DNA from: Leptospira vanthielii serovar Holland str. Waz Holland = ATCC 700522
GTDB lineage: Bacteria; Spirochaetota; Leptospiria; Leptospirales; Leptospiraceae
DNA length: 64,000 nt
Reading direction: 5' to 3'
Assembly: GCF_000332455.1 (NCBI RefSeq)
Contig: NZ_AOGY02000024.1
Coordinates: forward strand, 173,501 to 237,500
Made by a program: the position numbers and the translations under genes. The notes under the pieces were generated by a model that saw only the letters and a program-made list of their open reading frames with translations, was not told where the DNA came from and ran no database searches. Positions 18,720-26,789 of the stretch are shown piece by piece (within the stretch, counting starts at the first letter, position 1; the number at the start of each line of letters is the position of its first letter).

Positions 18720-18762
18720 TTTTCCTTAGAAAAAGAATTCCCAAAAACACTTGATTCATTAC

Positions 18763-18778
18763 GATTAGGTCATCATGG
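18763..18778 (+). promoter_or_regulatory. 16-base translation start box shared with the 10762 gene
   Basis: GATTAGGTCATCATGG, identical to 10750-10765, here spanning the ATG of the efflux adaptor gene. It is the only part shared by the two upstream regions. Confidence 0.5.
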
Positions 18779-19545
18779 ATCGTAAAAAGCTATATATTAT
18801 TGGTTTTATTGTTGTAATGGTTCTAATCATTACGTCCTTTTGGTTCCTCAGGAATTCCCAATCCAACCGAATGAGAGTCGATAGAGGATCGTTAGTAGAA
18901 GCCGTTTATGCTTTAGGAACGGTAAAACCTGTAGATAGTTTCAGTTTAAAATTTGGAATTGCCGCTTCTGTCCGTGAGATCTTTGTAGAAGAGGGGCAAA
19001 CGGTCACTAAAGGCCAAGCACTTCTTATTAATGATTCAGGAATTACCTTTCGTTCTCCTTTCAATGGAACCTTAACCAAGTTAAATGTAGCCAAAAATGA
19101 AACGGCTATGCCCGGGCTCCCGCTTTTGGAAATCCAAAATTTAAAAGAAGTTTATATCTCTGTATCTCTTGATCAAGAATCCGCTTTACGAGTCAAACCA
19201 GGGCAACAAGCCCAACTTAGTTTTGAATCCATTCGAGGGAATGTGTATAAAGGAAAGGTGGAAAGAATCTATCCATCCAATGGACAGTTTTTAGTTCGAA
19301 TTGAGCCACAGGAACTGCCACAAGGGATTCTACCTGATATGACAACAGACGTTGCCATTGAAGTTTCTTCTAAAGAAAATGTCATCTTGGTTCCGTTAGT
19401 TGCAGTAGACCGTGGAAAATTAACTCGGTTTCGTAATGGGAAACGTGATAAAATTGAAATTCGTATCGGAGCCATCAATTCAGAATATGGAGAACTCATC
19501 CAAGGAGATTTGAAAGAAGGCGATGAAGTATTGGTAAAAAACTAA
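18775..19545 (+). CDS. periplasmic adaptor subunit of a MacAB-type exporter
   Basis: A 256-residue membrane-fusion protein: one N-terminal helix (residues 5-25), then barrel-sandwich (lipoyl-like) halves at FVEEGQTVTKGQALLIND and TKLNVAKNETAMPGLPLLEI, and beta-barrel domains to the end (GDLKEGDEVLVKN). The alpha-helical hairpin that docks to a TolC-like protein is nearly absent, so this is a short adaptor. It is followed 1 base later by a MacB/FtsX-type permease and then by the ATPase, which together make a tripartite exporter. The substrate is unknown. Confidence 0.88.
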   Translation: MDRKKLYIIGFIVVMVLIITSFWFLRNSQSNRMRVDRGSLVEAVYALGTVKPVDSFSLKFGIAASVREIFVEEGQTVTKGQALLINDSGITFRSPFNGTLTKLNVAKNETAMPGLPLLEIQNLKEVYISVSLDQESALRVKPGQQAQLSFESIRGNVYKGKVERIYPSNGQFLVRIEPQELPQGILPDMTTDVAIEVSSKENVILVPLVAVDRGKLTRFRNGKRDKIEIRIGAINSEYGELIQGDLKEGDEVLVKN

Positions 19546-19546
19546 T

Positions 19547-20800
19547 ATGTTATTTCTTGCCATTAGACAGATTCTTTCTAGGCCCCAACAATCCATCCTT
19601 ACACTCATTGGAATTATACTTGGGACCGCTGGTTATATTGTCTTTTCAGGAATTATGCTCGGGTTTCAGGCTGTCATTACGGACCAATTGGTGAACTCCG
19701 ATGGGCAAATCAAAATCTCTCCTAAAGATGAACTCATTACGGAACGAACTTTCGAAGATGTTTTTTTTCAAGGCAAAACAGTTCGTTGGTTGTCTCCACC
19801 TTCTGGAAGGACAGACAATTCTCGATTAACGAATGTTCTTGGGTGGATGGACAAACTTTCCAACGATCATAGAGTTCTTTCCTTTGCCCCGCAGCTAACC
19901 AAGGAAGTTATTTTTGTAAATGGAAAAGCAACGGCACCAGCAAGGTTTGTGGGTGTTGATCCCAATATCCAACCTAAGGTTACTAATTTAAGCGATTATA
20001 TTGTAGAGGGAAAAATTTCAGATTTATCCAGAGGAACTTCTCTTGCCATTATGGGGGAGGGTGTACTCAATAAACTTGGTGCAAAAATTGGTGATACCAT
20101 CTCTGTATACATCCCAGGAACTGATTTAATTCCTTTGAAAGTGGTTGGTATTTTGAGTACGGGCAACCGCCTTGTCGATGAAGTCACCGTATATTCTTCG
20201 TTATCCACCGTTCAAAGTATAACAAAATCAAGTGGCGAAATCTCGCAAATCATTGTTAAAATTAAAGACATTCGAGCCGCTGCGCAAATTGCAGAGGATT
20301 GGCGTTACTTTAGCAAAGATAAGGTGGAAAGTTGGGATGAAGTGAATGCAAGTATTCTCCAAGTTTTTAGAACTCAGGATATTGTGCGTAACTCAACAAC
20401 ATTTACAATTATTCTCGTAGTTGCTTTCGGTATTTATAATATTCTGAATATGGTTGTGAACCAAAAGAAAAAGGAAGTAGCCATCCTTCGTTCGATTGGG
20501 TTTGATGAAAAAGACACAATCCAACTATTTATATTCCAAGGATTGTTTTTAGGAACCTTGGGAGCTGTGATTGGGATTTTTGTCGGGGTCCTCGGATGTT
20601 ATTATATCGATGGAATTCCGATTGGGGATCCCAAACAAAATTCAAAAGCATTAATGAAAACCATGATGATTTCTTGGGATTGGGTAATTTATGTAAAAGG
20701 TTTTTCCATTGCCGTTCTCAGTGCATCGATCGCCAGTTATATTCCTGCACGGATGGCAAGTCGTCTTTCTCCTGTAGATATCATTCGAGGGGCAACCTAA
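19547..20800 (+). CDS. MacB/FtsX-type ABC transporter permease
   Basis: A 417-residue permease with an N-terminal helix (ILTLIGIILGTAGYIVFSGIML), a long periplasmic domain (~residues 45-275) and three C-terminal helices. The coupling motif KKKEVAILRSIGFDEKD follows the second helix, and the C-terminus YIPARMASRLSPVDIIRGAT is characteristic. It sits directly between the adaptor and the ATPase; the next gene begins on the base after its stop. It is paralogous in architecture to the LolC-like permease at 10762. Confidence 0.88.
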   Translation: MLFLAIRQILSRPQQSILTLIGIILGTAGYIVFSGIMLGFQAVITDQLVNSDGQIKISPKDELITERTFEDVFFQGKTVRWLSPPSGRTDNSRLTNVLGWMDKLSNDHRVLSFAPQLTKEVIFVNGKATAPARFVGVDPNIQPKVTNLSDYIVEGKISDLSRGTSLAIMGEGVLNKLGAKIGDTISVYIPGTDLIPLKVVGILSTGNRLVDEVTVYSSLSTVQSITKSSGEISQIIVKIKDIRAAAQIAEDWRYFSKDKVESWDEVNASILQVFRTQDIVRNSTTFTIILVVAFGIYNILNMVVNQKKKEVAILRSIGFDEKDTIQLFIFQGLFLGTLGAVIGIFVGVLGCYYIDGIPIGDPKQNSKALMKTMMISWDWVIYVKGFSIAVLSASIASYIPARMASRLSPVDIIRGAT

Positions 20801-21469
20801 ATGTTAGGAATCGAGGCCAATCATATTTTTAAATCCTTTGGTGAACCACCGCAAGATGTAATCAAGGATGTTTCTTTGGAGATTGCCGTAGGCGATTTTG
20901 TTGCCCTTACAGGTAAGTCAGGATCTGGTAAATCTACCTTATTGTACATTGTTAGTGGTTTAGACAATCCTACTAGTGGTGATGTTAAGTTGAATGGACA
21001 TTCGCTCATAGGGATGGGAAGTGCAGAGATCCATCGTTTGAGAAATTTATCCATTGGTTTTGTTTTCCAGTTTCATTACTTACTTCCTGAACTTACTGGC
21101 CTCGAAAACATTACTATGCCTGCCAGAAAAACCGGCTCTCAAAAAGCGATTGAGGATTATGCTCTCCATCTTATGGAAAGTTTTTCAGTTTTGCATTGTA
21201 AAGATAAGTTTCCAAGCCAGATGTCCGGTGGAGAAGGGCAAAGGGTCGCCATTGCAAGGGCTCTCGTTCAAAAACCAAAATTTCTTTTTGCGGATGAACC
21301 GACTGGTAACTTAGATACAGCTAACGGTGACAAGGTGATGGAGATATTCAAACGAATCAATCAAGTGGATGGAACAACCATTCTGTTTGTTACGCATGAC
21401 CCTGATTATGCGGGCCTTGCGAGCCGCCGGGTTCATATGATCGATGGTAAAATTGCAGAAATTTCTTAA
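20801..21469 (+). CDS. MacB/LolD-type ABC transporter ATP-binding protein
   Basis: A 222-residue ATPase with Walker A GKSGSGKST, Q-loop FQFHYLLPELTGLENI, signature MSGGEGQRV, Walker [13 protein letters not shown] and H-loop VTHD. It is the last gene of the three-gene exporter starting at 18775. A short gap with the motif AAAATTCTGTTATATTAG leads to metZ. Energises export by mechanotransmission, as known for this family; the substrate is not inferable. Confidence 0.92.
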   Translation: MLGIEANHIFKSFGEPPQDVIKDVSLEIAVGDFVALTGKSGSGKSTLLYIVSGLDNPTSGDVKLNGHSLIGMGSAEIHRLRNLSIGFVFQFHYLLPELTGLENITMPARKTGSQKAIEDYALHLMESFSVLHCKDKFPSQMSGGEGQRVAIARALVQKPKFLFADEPTGNLDTANGDKVMEIFKRINQVDGTTILFVTHDPDYAGLASRRVHMIDGKIAEIS

Positions 21470-21565
21470 AAATTCTGTTATATTAGCTTAAATTCGATTC
21501 TATAGCAGATTTTTTCCAAAAAAATTAATGAATTCGAACGTTCCTCACCGACCTTGGTAGAAGAT

Positions 21566-22738
21566 ATGTTTGAACACTTTGAAACTGACGCCATCCGCAT
21601 CCAAACCAAACGAACCGGGGAAAAGGAACATTCTACCCCTCTTTTTTTAACATCCAGTTTTGTTTTTGATGATGCGGAACATGCGAGGGCACTTTTTGCA
21701 GAAGAAGTCACCGGTAACCAATACACAAGGTTTTCCAATCCGAATACCACCGAACTCATCGATAAACTTTGTTCTTTGGAACATACAGAGGATGGAATAA
21801 CAACAGCATCTGGAATGTCGGCAGTTTTTACATCTGTGTTTGGCCTTATCAAATCGGGAGACCATATTGTATCAGCAAGGGCCATTTTTGGGTCCACTCA
21901 TCAGATTTTTGCAAACATTCTTCCTCGTTTTGGAGTGACCACAACTTATGTTGATATCAACAAACAAGAGTTATGGGAAGCTGCTTTCCAAGAAAATACA
22001 AAGATAGTCTATATTGAAACCCCCTCCAATCCAGGTCTTGATATTGTAGACTTAGCATGGGTATCAGCACTCTGTAAAAAGAAAAATGCGATCCTCATTG
22101 TGGATAATTGTTTTTGTTCACCTTATATCCAAAGGCCCGCTGACTTTGGGGCTGATGTCGTTATCCACTCGGCAACCAAATACTTGGATGGCCAAGGACG
22201 GGTCATTGCTGGGGTCATTTTAGGAAAAAAAGAATTTATCCAGCCCATTCGTTATATGGCTCGTAATACGGGACCATCACTTTCCCCTATGAATGCGTGG
22301 ATTATTTCTAAAAGTTTAGAAACACTTGCTGTGCGGATGGATAGACATTCTGAGAATGCAATGAAGTTAGCTGAGTTTTTAGAACAATCACCAGATGTGG
22401 AACTGGTTCGTTATCCTTTTTTACCGAAGGATCCCGGTTATGCGATCGCTAAAAAACAAATGAAACTGGGTGGTGGTATTGTCTCTTTTGTAATTAAAGG
22501 TGGAGTGGATAGAGCAAGAAAATTTTTAGATTCATTAAAGTGGTTTTCGCTTACTGCCAATTTAGGGGATACAAGAACCACTGTAACTCATCCCACTTCA
22601 ACAACACATTCTAAGTTATCGGAAGCCGAAAGACTTGCAGTGGGAATTTTACCTGGGCTCATTCGTGTATCGGTTGGTTTAGAGCATATTGATGACATCA
22701 TTGCGGAAGTGAAACAGGCACTTTCAAACTCAAAGTAA
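21566..22738 (+). CDS. metZ: O-succinylhomoserine sulfhydrylase
   Basis: A 390-residue PLP enzyme of the Cys/Met metabolism family that makes homocysteine directly from an activated homoserine and sulfide. The PLP lysine lies in VIHSATKYLDGQGR and the phosphate-binding region in TASGMSAVF. GEKEHSTPLFLTSSFVF, DNCFCSPYIQ and SLTANLGDTRTTVTHP follow the MetZ pattern closely. ATG at 21566 is preferred over the longer TTG at 21554. Its 3' end overlaps the converging cytochrome gene by 41 bases. The exact acyl donor (succinyl or acetyl) needs biochemistry. Confidence 0.9.
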   Translation: MFEHFETDAIRIQTKRTGEKEHSTPLFLTSSFVFDDAEHARALFAEEVTGNQYTRFSNPNTTELIDKLCSLEHTEDGITTASGMSAVFTSVFGLIKSGDHIVSARAIFGSTHQIFANILPRFGVTTTYVDINKQELWEAAFQENTKIVYIETPSNPGLDIVDLAWVSALCKKKNAILIVDNCFCSPYIQRPADFGADVVIHSATKYLDGQGRVIAGVILGKKEFIQPIRYMARNTGPSLSPMNAWIISKSLETLAVRMDRHSENAMKLAEFLEQSPDVELVRYPFLPKDPGYAIAKKQMKLGGGIVSFVIKGGVDRARKFLDSLKWFSLTANLGDTRTTVTHPTSTTHSKLSEAERLAVGILPGLIRVSVGLEHIDDIIAEVKQALSNSK

Positions 22739-23912
22739 AGAGCATATAACGAGAGTTCTTTTTTTCAGAAAGGGACTCTTGCAATAACTTTTTCGTTGGT
22801 ATAGAAAGTTTGTCTCCTTTCTCTCTTAATTGTTCTTCAAAACTTCGTATATACTGTTCATCTGGATCTACTTCAAGCTCCCAAAGAAATTTTTGAATTT
22901 TATTTTCTTTTGGTTCGAAATCAAAACGAACAAAATGTGATTTCTGCGGTTGGATCCGCGTATCTAGATACTCTTCTGTCAGATTCGTATTTACGATTCT
23001 TCCAATGACTGATTCTTCGAGGAGGATGGGAGTGGGTTTTTCCTTTAATACAACATAAAAACGTAAGTAGATTTTGGGAACTATGTAAGTGGGAAACGCA
23101 TGGCCAACACCAATGGACTTGAGTTCTGCTTTTATATGGTAGATACCCTTGTTTTCTGTAATGGTCCATGTTGGTAATAACGAATTTTGGACAAAAGTTT
23201 TATCGTGGATTCCTTTCCAGGAATGTTCCCTATCTGGCATATGACAATTTTGGCATTGGATCCCATGTTTTGCAAAAGGGCTTTTCTTCCATTCGGAATA
23301 AACTTCCATTAGTCTTTTTCCCGCGAGTTTGACTCCGGTCTCTTTGCTTTCATGACAAGACTTACAAAATTCGGAGGCTTCAAATTCCTGTTTCACAACA
23401 TAGCCGTTATGCGGAAGTTTGTTTGACTGATATTCATGGACCAGATTCGTTCTTGGTGGCGGACCAAATCGAATTTGATTTCGAATATGACAAGAAGCAC
23501 AAATGATGGATGGATTCGATATCCCTTCAGGGAAATTGTGAGCTTTTGAATTTAAAATCTCCTTTGTTTTGTAGGTGTCAGATAGTTCTGATTTAGTTTC
23601 TGCTAAAGGTGAGTGGCATTGGAAACAGGACCTATACTCTTCAGAAGATAAAATTTCCTTCTGCCATAAAAAACCTTTGTTTGCTGACTTTGCATGAAAA
23701 CTTTTTTCCCAATTTTGGTACTGATTTTTATGGCATGATCCGCATGCATTCGGATCCAAATTTTTTTCTAGGTTAGAAAAATTTCCTGGGGGTAACCCTT
23801 GTTCTGCGATGGGGTGTTTCCAATGAGAGTCTAAAAAGTTTGAATCCAAACAACTTACGAACATGATCATAAAGAGAAAGATGCTCGTAAGTTGAATAGT
23901 TGGGAAAACCAT
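22698..23912 (-). CDS. pentahaem c-type cytochrome lipoprotein
   Basis: About 404 residues from ATG 23912, starting with a lipoprotein signal (MIMFVSC, lipid Cys21). Five CxxCH haem sites follow at residues ~57 (CGSCH), 96 (CFQCH), 138 (CASCH), 183 (CKSCH) and 220 (CQNCH). The C-terminal ~170 residues are a beta-rich domain without haem, with VGHAFPTYIVPK as in other cytochrome c554-like proteins. It is the last gene of the five-gene operon and lies 25 bases after the second rhodanese-type lipoprotein. It probably carries electrons at the periplasmic or outer face of the outer membrane. Its end overlaps metZ tail to tail. The longer reading to 23990 overlaps the upstream gene and is not preferred. 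Confidence 0.88.
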   Translation of the reverse strand: MVFPTIQLTSIFLFMIMFVSCLDSNFLDSHWKHPIAEQGLPPGNFSNLEKNLDPNACGSCHKNQYQNWEKSFHAKSANKGFLWQKEILSSEEYRSCFQCHSPLAETKSELSDTYKTKEILNSKAHNFPEGISNPSIICASCHIRNQIRFGPPPRTNLVHEYQSNKLPHNGYVVKQEFEASEFCKSCHESKETGVKLAGKRLMEVYSEWKKSPFAKHGIQCQNCHMPDREHSWKGIHDKTFVQNSLLPTWTITENKGIYHIKAELKSIGVGHAFPTYIVPKIYLRFYVVLKEKPTPILLEESVIGRIVNTNLTEEYLDTRIQPQKSHFVRFDFEPKENKIQKFLWELEVDPDEQYIRSFEEQLREKGDKLSIPTKKLLQESLSEKKNSRYMLFTLSLKVPVSLPQ

Positions 23913-23937
23913 ACAATGGTTGATCGTATCTAAGAGA

Positions 23938-25383
23938 TTATCCCCCGCAAGCATTTCCTCCACCGCCGGAAGGCGCACCGCCACCACCACCTGACCCAGA
24001 AGAAGCTGTTCCTCTTAAGAAAGATTTGTCTTCGGTTCTTAGTTTGTTGGAATTTTTGATAAACTGTCTAGAGACATCCAATTGGTAATTGGGAACATTT
24101 GCGTCAGCATTGGGAGTATTACTTTCTGACAGTGTTGCAATATCTGTTCGCCAGTAGGATGCAGGTTGTGAGATGGCACTGGGACTAGATCCGGAAGAAG
24201 GGGATCTAAGTCCCAGTGCACCGAATTGTTTCCAGCCACCTTCATATAATCTAGTTGGTTTTCCTAGGATTTGATGTAAAACAAACCAAATGAGAGATCC
24301 TTTCGTTGCATCCTCTCCATAAATATAAATCTGTTTATTTGTGGGGTATCCTGTATTACTCAAATAGGTTTGTAATTGGCTAAACGATTTAAACTGGAAA
24401 GTGGTTCCATCATATAAATCTGACGGAACTAAATTTGCAGATGATTTGATCCTTCCTTCATAAGTGACAACACAAGTATTCGATACAAATGTAGAATTAG
24501 TTTTAGTAGTGCAGTTGGCATACTTGGAACCAGAGGCAGTTGAATTTATTGTTCCCGTATACGATGCATTAGGCCTTCCATCAATTATATAAAAACCTTC
24601 TGCAGGGATTGGATCTACTTCCTCTAAATTAGTATTTCCATTTTTTATTGCATGGATCAAATCTCCAATTGTGAGTTGTAATACAGTATGATCACGGAAA
24701 AGGTTCTTTATGTTTCCAACACGATTACTATTTGCATAAGTGTAGGAAGGTGTGGTAAAAAGACTACTTGCTGCTGTCAAATCTGCAATCGATCCATTTA
24801 ACACGGCTAACCTTTCTTTTGGAAAACCCCAGTATAACAAAGAGTAGTATGCAAATGTTGCTGATGATAGGTTAGCAAGGGAAGCTGTATCTCCTGCAAA
24901 TACTATATAATCGATTGCTGGATCAATACCATAGATAGAGAAAAAGTCCGAAATTTTTTTACCTTTGGGAACAACTCCATCGATGGCTAACACGCCATCA
25001 TCTCTTACATCTGCGAGAAGTTCCGGTAGGTTTGGAACGGGATATGCAAATGTTTGTTTACCGTCAAAAAAAACAAAACGTCCACTTCCTCCAGATGTTT
25101 GGACTTGGAAAACTATCAAATTTCCTGGGACTCCTGCAGGTCGATTGTTATTCCAGTTTGATAAATAATGAGATAACTTAGCCGCAGTGATAAGTCCACT
25201 TTCATTTAAGTTATAATCAGCATTTGATAAAGTTGCTAACTCTGCAGGTGAGTAAACACGGAATAAAAAGGGAGTTAAATCAAATTTTAAACTTTGCGGA
25301 AGGAATAAATATTCCGGTAAACCTTTACAGCCAATCATCTGAGCGAATATAAAAGTAAGGATTGTTAAGTATTTAAGTTTCAT
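23938..25383 (-). CDS. rhodanese-fold lipoprotein, ExtH-like (second copy, Cys replaced by Gly)
   Basis: 481 residues: lipobox QMIGC (Cys19) and two rhodanese-like halves. The first runs from ~45 (YSPAELATLSNADYNLNESGLI), with YGIDPAIDYIVFAG; the second starts near YIIDGRPNASYTG. Where its 458-residue paralogue has Cys363 (LCRTNNR), this protein has Gly356 (YIYGEDATKG), so no sulfur transfer is expected at that site. Past the shared C-terminal element NKLRTEDKSFLRG it adds a Ser/Gly-rich tail ending NACGG. It starts 9 bases after the beta-barrel gene and overlaps nothing. The type matches ExtH of Geobacter outer-membrane conduits by memory, not by search. Confidence 0.78.
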   Translation of the reverse strand: MKLKYLTILTFIFAQMIGCKGLPEYLFLPQSLKFDLTPFLFRVYSPAELATLSNADYNLNESGLITAAKLSHYLSNWNNNRPAGVPGNLIVFQVQTSGGSGRFVFFDGKQTFAYPVPNLPELLADVRDDGVLAIDGVVPKGKKISDFFSIYGIDPAIDYIVFAGDTASLANLSSATFAYYSLLYWGFPKERLAVLNGSIADLTAASSLFTTPSYTYANSNRVGNIKNLFRDHTVLQLTIGDLIHAIKNGNTNLEEVDPIPAEGFYIIDGRPNASYTGTINSTASGSKYANCTTKTNSTFVSNTCVVTYEGRIKSSANLVPSDLYDGTTFQFKSFSQLQTYLSNTGYPTNKQIYIYGEDATKGSLIWFVLHQILGKPTRLYEGGWKQFGALGLRSPSSGSSPSAISQPASYWRTDIATLSESNTPNADANVPNYQLDVSRQFIKNSNKLRTEDKSFLRGTASSGSGGGGGAPSGGGGNACGG

Positions 25384-25392
25384 GATTATACC

Positions 25393-26349
25393 TCAAAGAT
25401 TGTACGGAAGTGTTACAGCAAACCCCACGGTTTTTAGCCTTGCGGTGTTATATCCTGCAATTGTTTCTGAATAGAAGAGTGTGTAAAAGTTTCCGAAACT
25501 ATCCGAATAACTTAAGCCCACTTCTGCGTTATGAAAACTTTCTTTTCTTCCCCATGCCGGCCGATCATTTTGTACATAAACATCATAAGGGTTGATTCCA
25601 TAAAGTGATGGCTGCGGGTAACGAACTATATTTAAAGGTGGTTCTTGCCTTGGATCGGCATAAGCATACCCACCTTGGCCTACTTGGCCACGAAGACCTA
25701 CAGTCAAAAATAACGACTCAAAGAAACGTTTGTAAATTGCGGAGTAATAAAGAATATCATCTGGAACTGGATTTTCCCTTTTTCGATAGGAAAATTCACC
25801 TAAGGATCCAAGACCCCATACACCAAAATCTTTTGCTAAGTAAAGATTGACCTCACCTCCGCTTGCACCATCACCTAGGGACTGAGGGTTACGATCGTAA
25901 TCTCCGCGTTTGATTCCTCCGACACGTAGGGAAATTGTTGGCATCCATCGGTATTTAGAATCAAACTCGTCTAGAATTTTATAACGAAGTCCAAATCTTG
26001 TATCCATAAATCCATATTTATCGGGAACGTCTGGTGTTTGTTGTAAACCCAAATACCGATTGAATACTCTGTGGCGACCTAACTTTCCGAATCCTATTGT
26101 TAAGTCTGCTGTAAGTCGGTCTGTGATTCCGTATTCCAATGCTAAGTTGGCAACCGACAAACGTACGTTATCGTCATACTTTGCCTTCTGACCAGCAAGG
26201 AAGGCACTATCGTATTCCGAGTGTATGAATACAGGGCGAACCCAAAGTTGTCTTTCATAAGGGGCCCATGCTTGTTGTGCATAAATACTGGGAGTTATAA
26301 AAATAGAAAAAAAAGAAATATATTTTATAAAGTTAAAGAAAGATCTCAT
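25393..26349 (-). CDS. outer-membrane beta-barrel protein, candidate porin of the conduit (ExtI-like position)
   Basis: 318 residues with a signal peptide (residues 1-24, cleaved near IYAQQ) and alternating amphipathic strands through to a barrel-like end (AVTLPYNL). Aromatic girdle residues recur, for example FLTVGLRGQVGQGGYAYADP, and loops are long and polar. The terminal residue is Leu rather than Phe, a small departure from the classic signal. It is bracketed 3 and 9 bases from the small secreted protein and the second rhodanese lipoprotein. This suggests it is the pore of an outer-membrane complex. The substrate is not inferable. Confidence 0.72.
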   Translation of the reverse strand: MRSFFNFIKYISFFSIFITPSIYAQQAWAPYERQLWVRPVFIHSEYDSAFLAGQKAKYDDNVRLSVANLALEYGITDRLTADLTIGFGKLGRHRVFNRYLGLQQTPDVPDKYGFMDTRFGLRYKILDEFDSKYRWMPTISLRVGGIKRGDYDRNPQSLGDGASGGEVNLYLAKDFGVWGLGSLGEFSYRKRENPVPDDILYYSAIYKRFFESLFLTVGLRGQVGQGGYAYADPRQEPPLNIVRYPQPSLYGINPYDVYVQNDRPAWGRKESFHNAEVGLSYSDSFGNFYTLFYSETIAGYNTARLKTVGFAVTLPYNL

Positions 26350-26352
26350 AGT

Positions 26353-26712
26353 TTATTCCTTCTTTTTTTCCGGAAATTTCACATTAAATCTTACTTGAAC
26401 AAAATATTCGAGAGCTTGTAATTGTTCTTCCGTTAGTTTCCCAGAAAAATCGGGAAGGTTAACTCTTCTTTTTTCTGTATTTGGTAAACTTCCTTGTAAG
26501 TATTCCAATCGTTCTTCTTGTTCTTGTGGATTAACTTTTGTTTGGCTATCTAAGGTTATATCTTGGTTGTATACTGCTTTTCCTAAATGGTATTTTTCAC
26601 GGTCTTGGCCTTGTGGAATATTGGCAATTCCTCCGCCCCCAATTCCACCAGATGCATTTATACCTGTAATCAGCAGTAGATTCATAATCAAAATTTTTAT
26701 AAAGTTCTTCAT
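26353..26712 (-). CDS. small secreted protein of the conduit operon (ExtJ-like)
   Basis: 119 residues with a signal peptide (residues 1-20, ending near INASGG) and a Gly-rich stretch. DREKYHLGKAVYNQDI and a C-terminal segment EEQLQALEYFVQVRFNVKF follow. GKAVY and the helix EEQLQALEYF resemble the first and last helices of mono-haem cytochrome c, but no CxxCH is present. It may therefore be a haem-less c-type fold acting as a structural partner. ExtJ of Geobacter conduits is similarly small and lies in the same relative place; this equivalence is inferred from context. Confidence 0.65.
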   Translation of the reverse strand: MKNFIKILIMNLLLITGINASGGIGGGGIANIPQGQDREKYHLGKAVYNQDITLDSQTKVNPQEQEERLEYLQGSLPNTEKRRVNLPDFSGKLTEEQLQALEYFVQVRFNVKFPEKKKE

Positions 26713-26789
26713 GTAACTTTCCCTGTTAATACGGATTTTTATTTATAGATTTTGAGAGGAATGTAGAACCATTCCTCTCTCGTTTAGCT

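Noticed and set aside
22698..23990. Longer N-terminus for the pentahaem lipoprotein (to 23990)
   Set aside because: It would overlap the coding end of the second rhodanese gene and put the lipoprotein signal inside the protein; ATG 23912 gives a normal signal.
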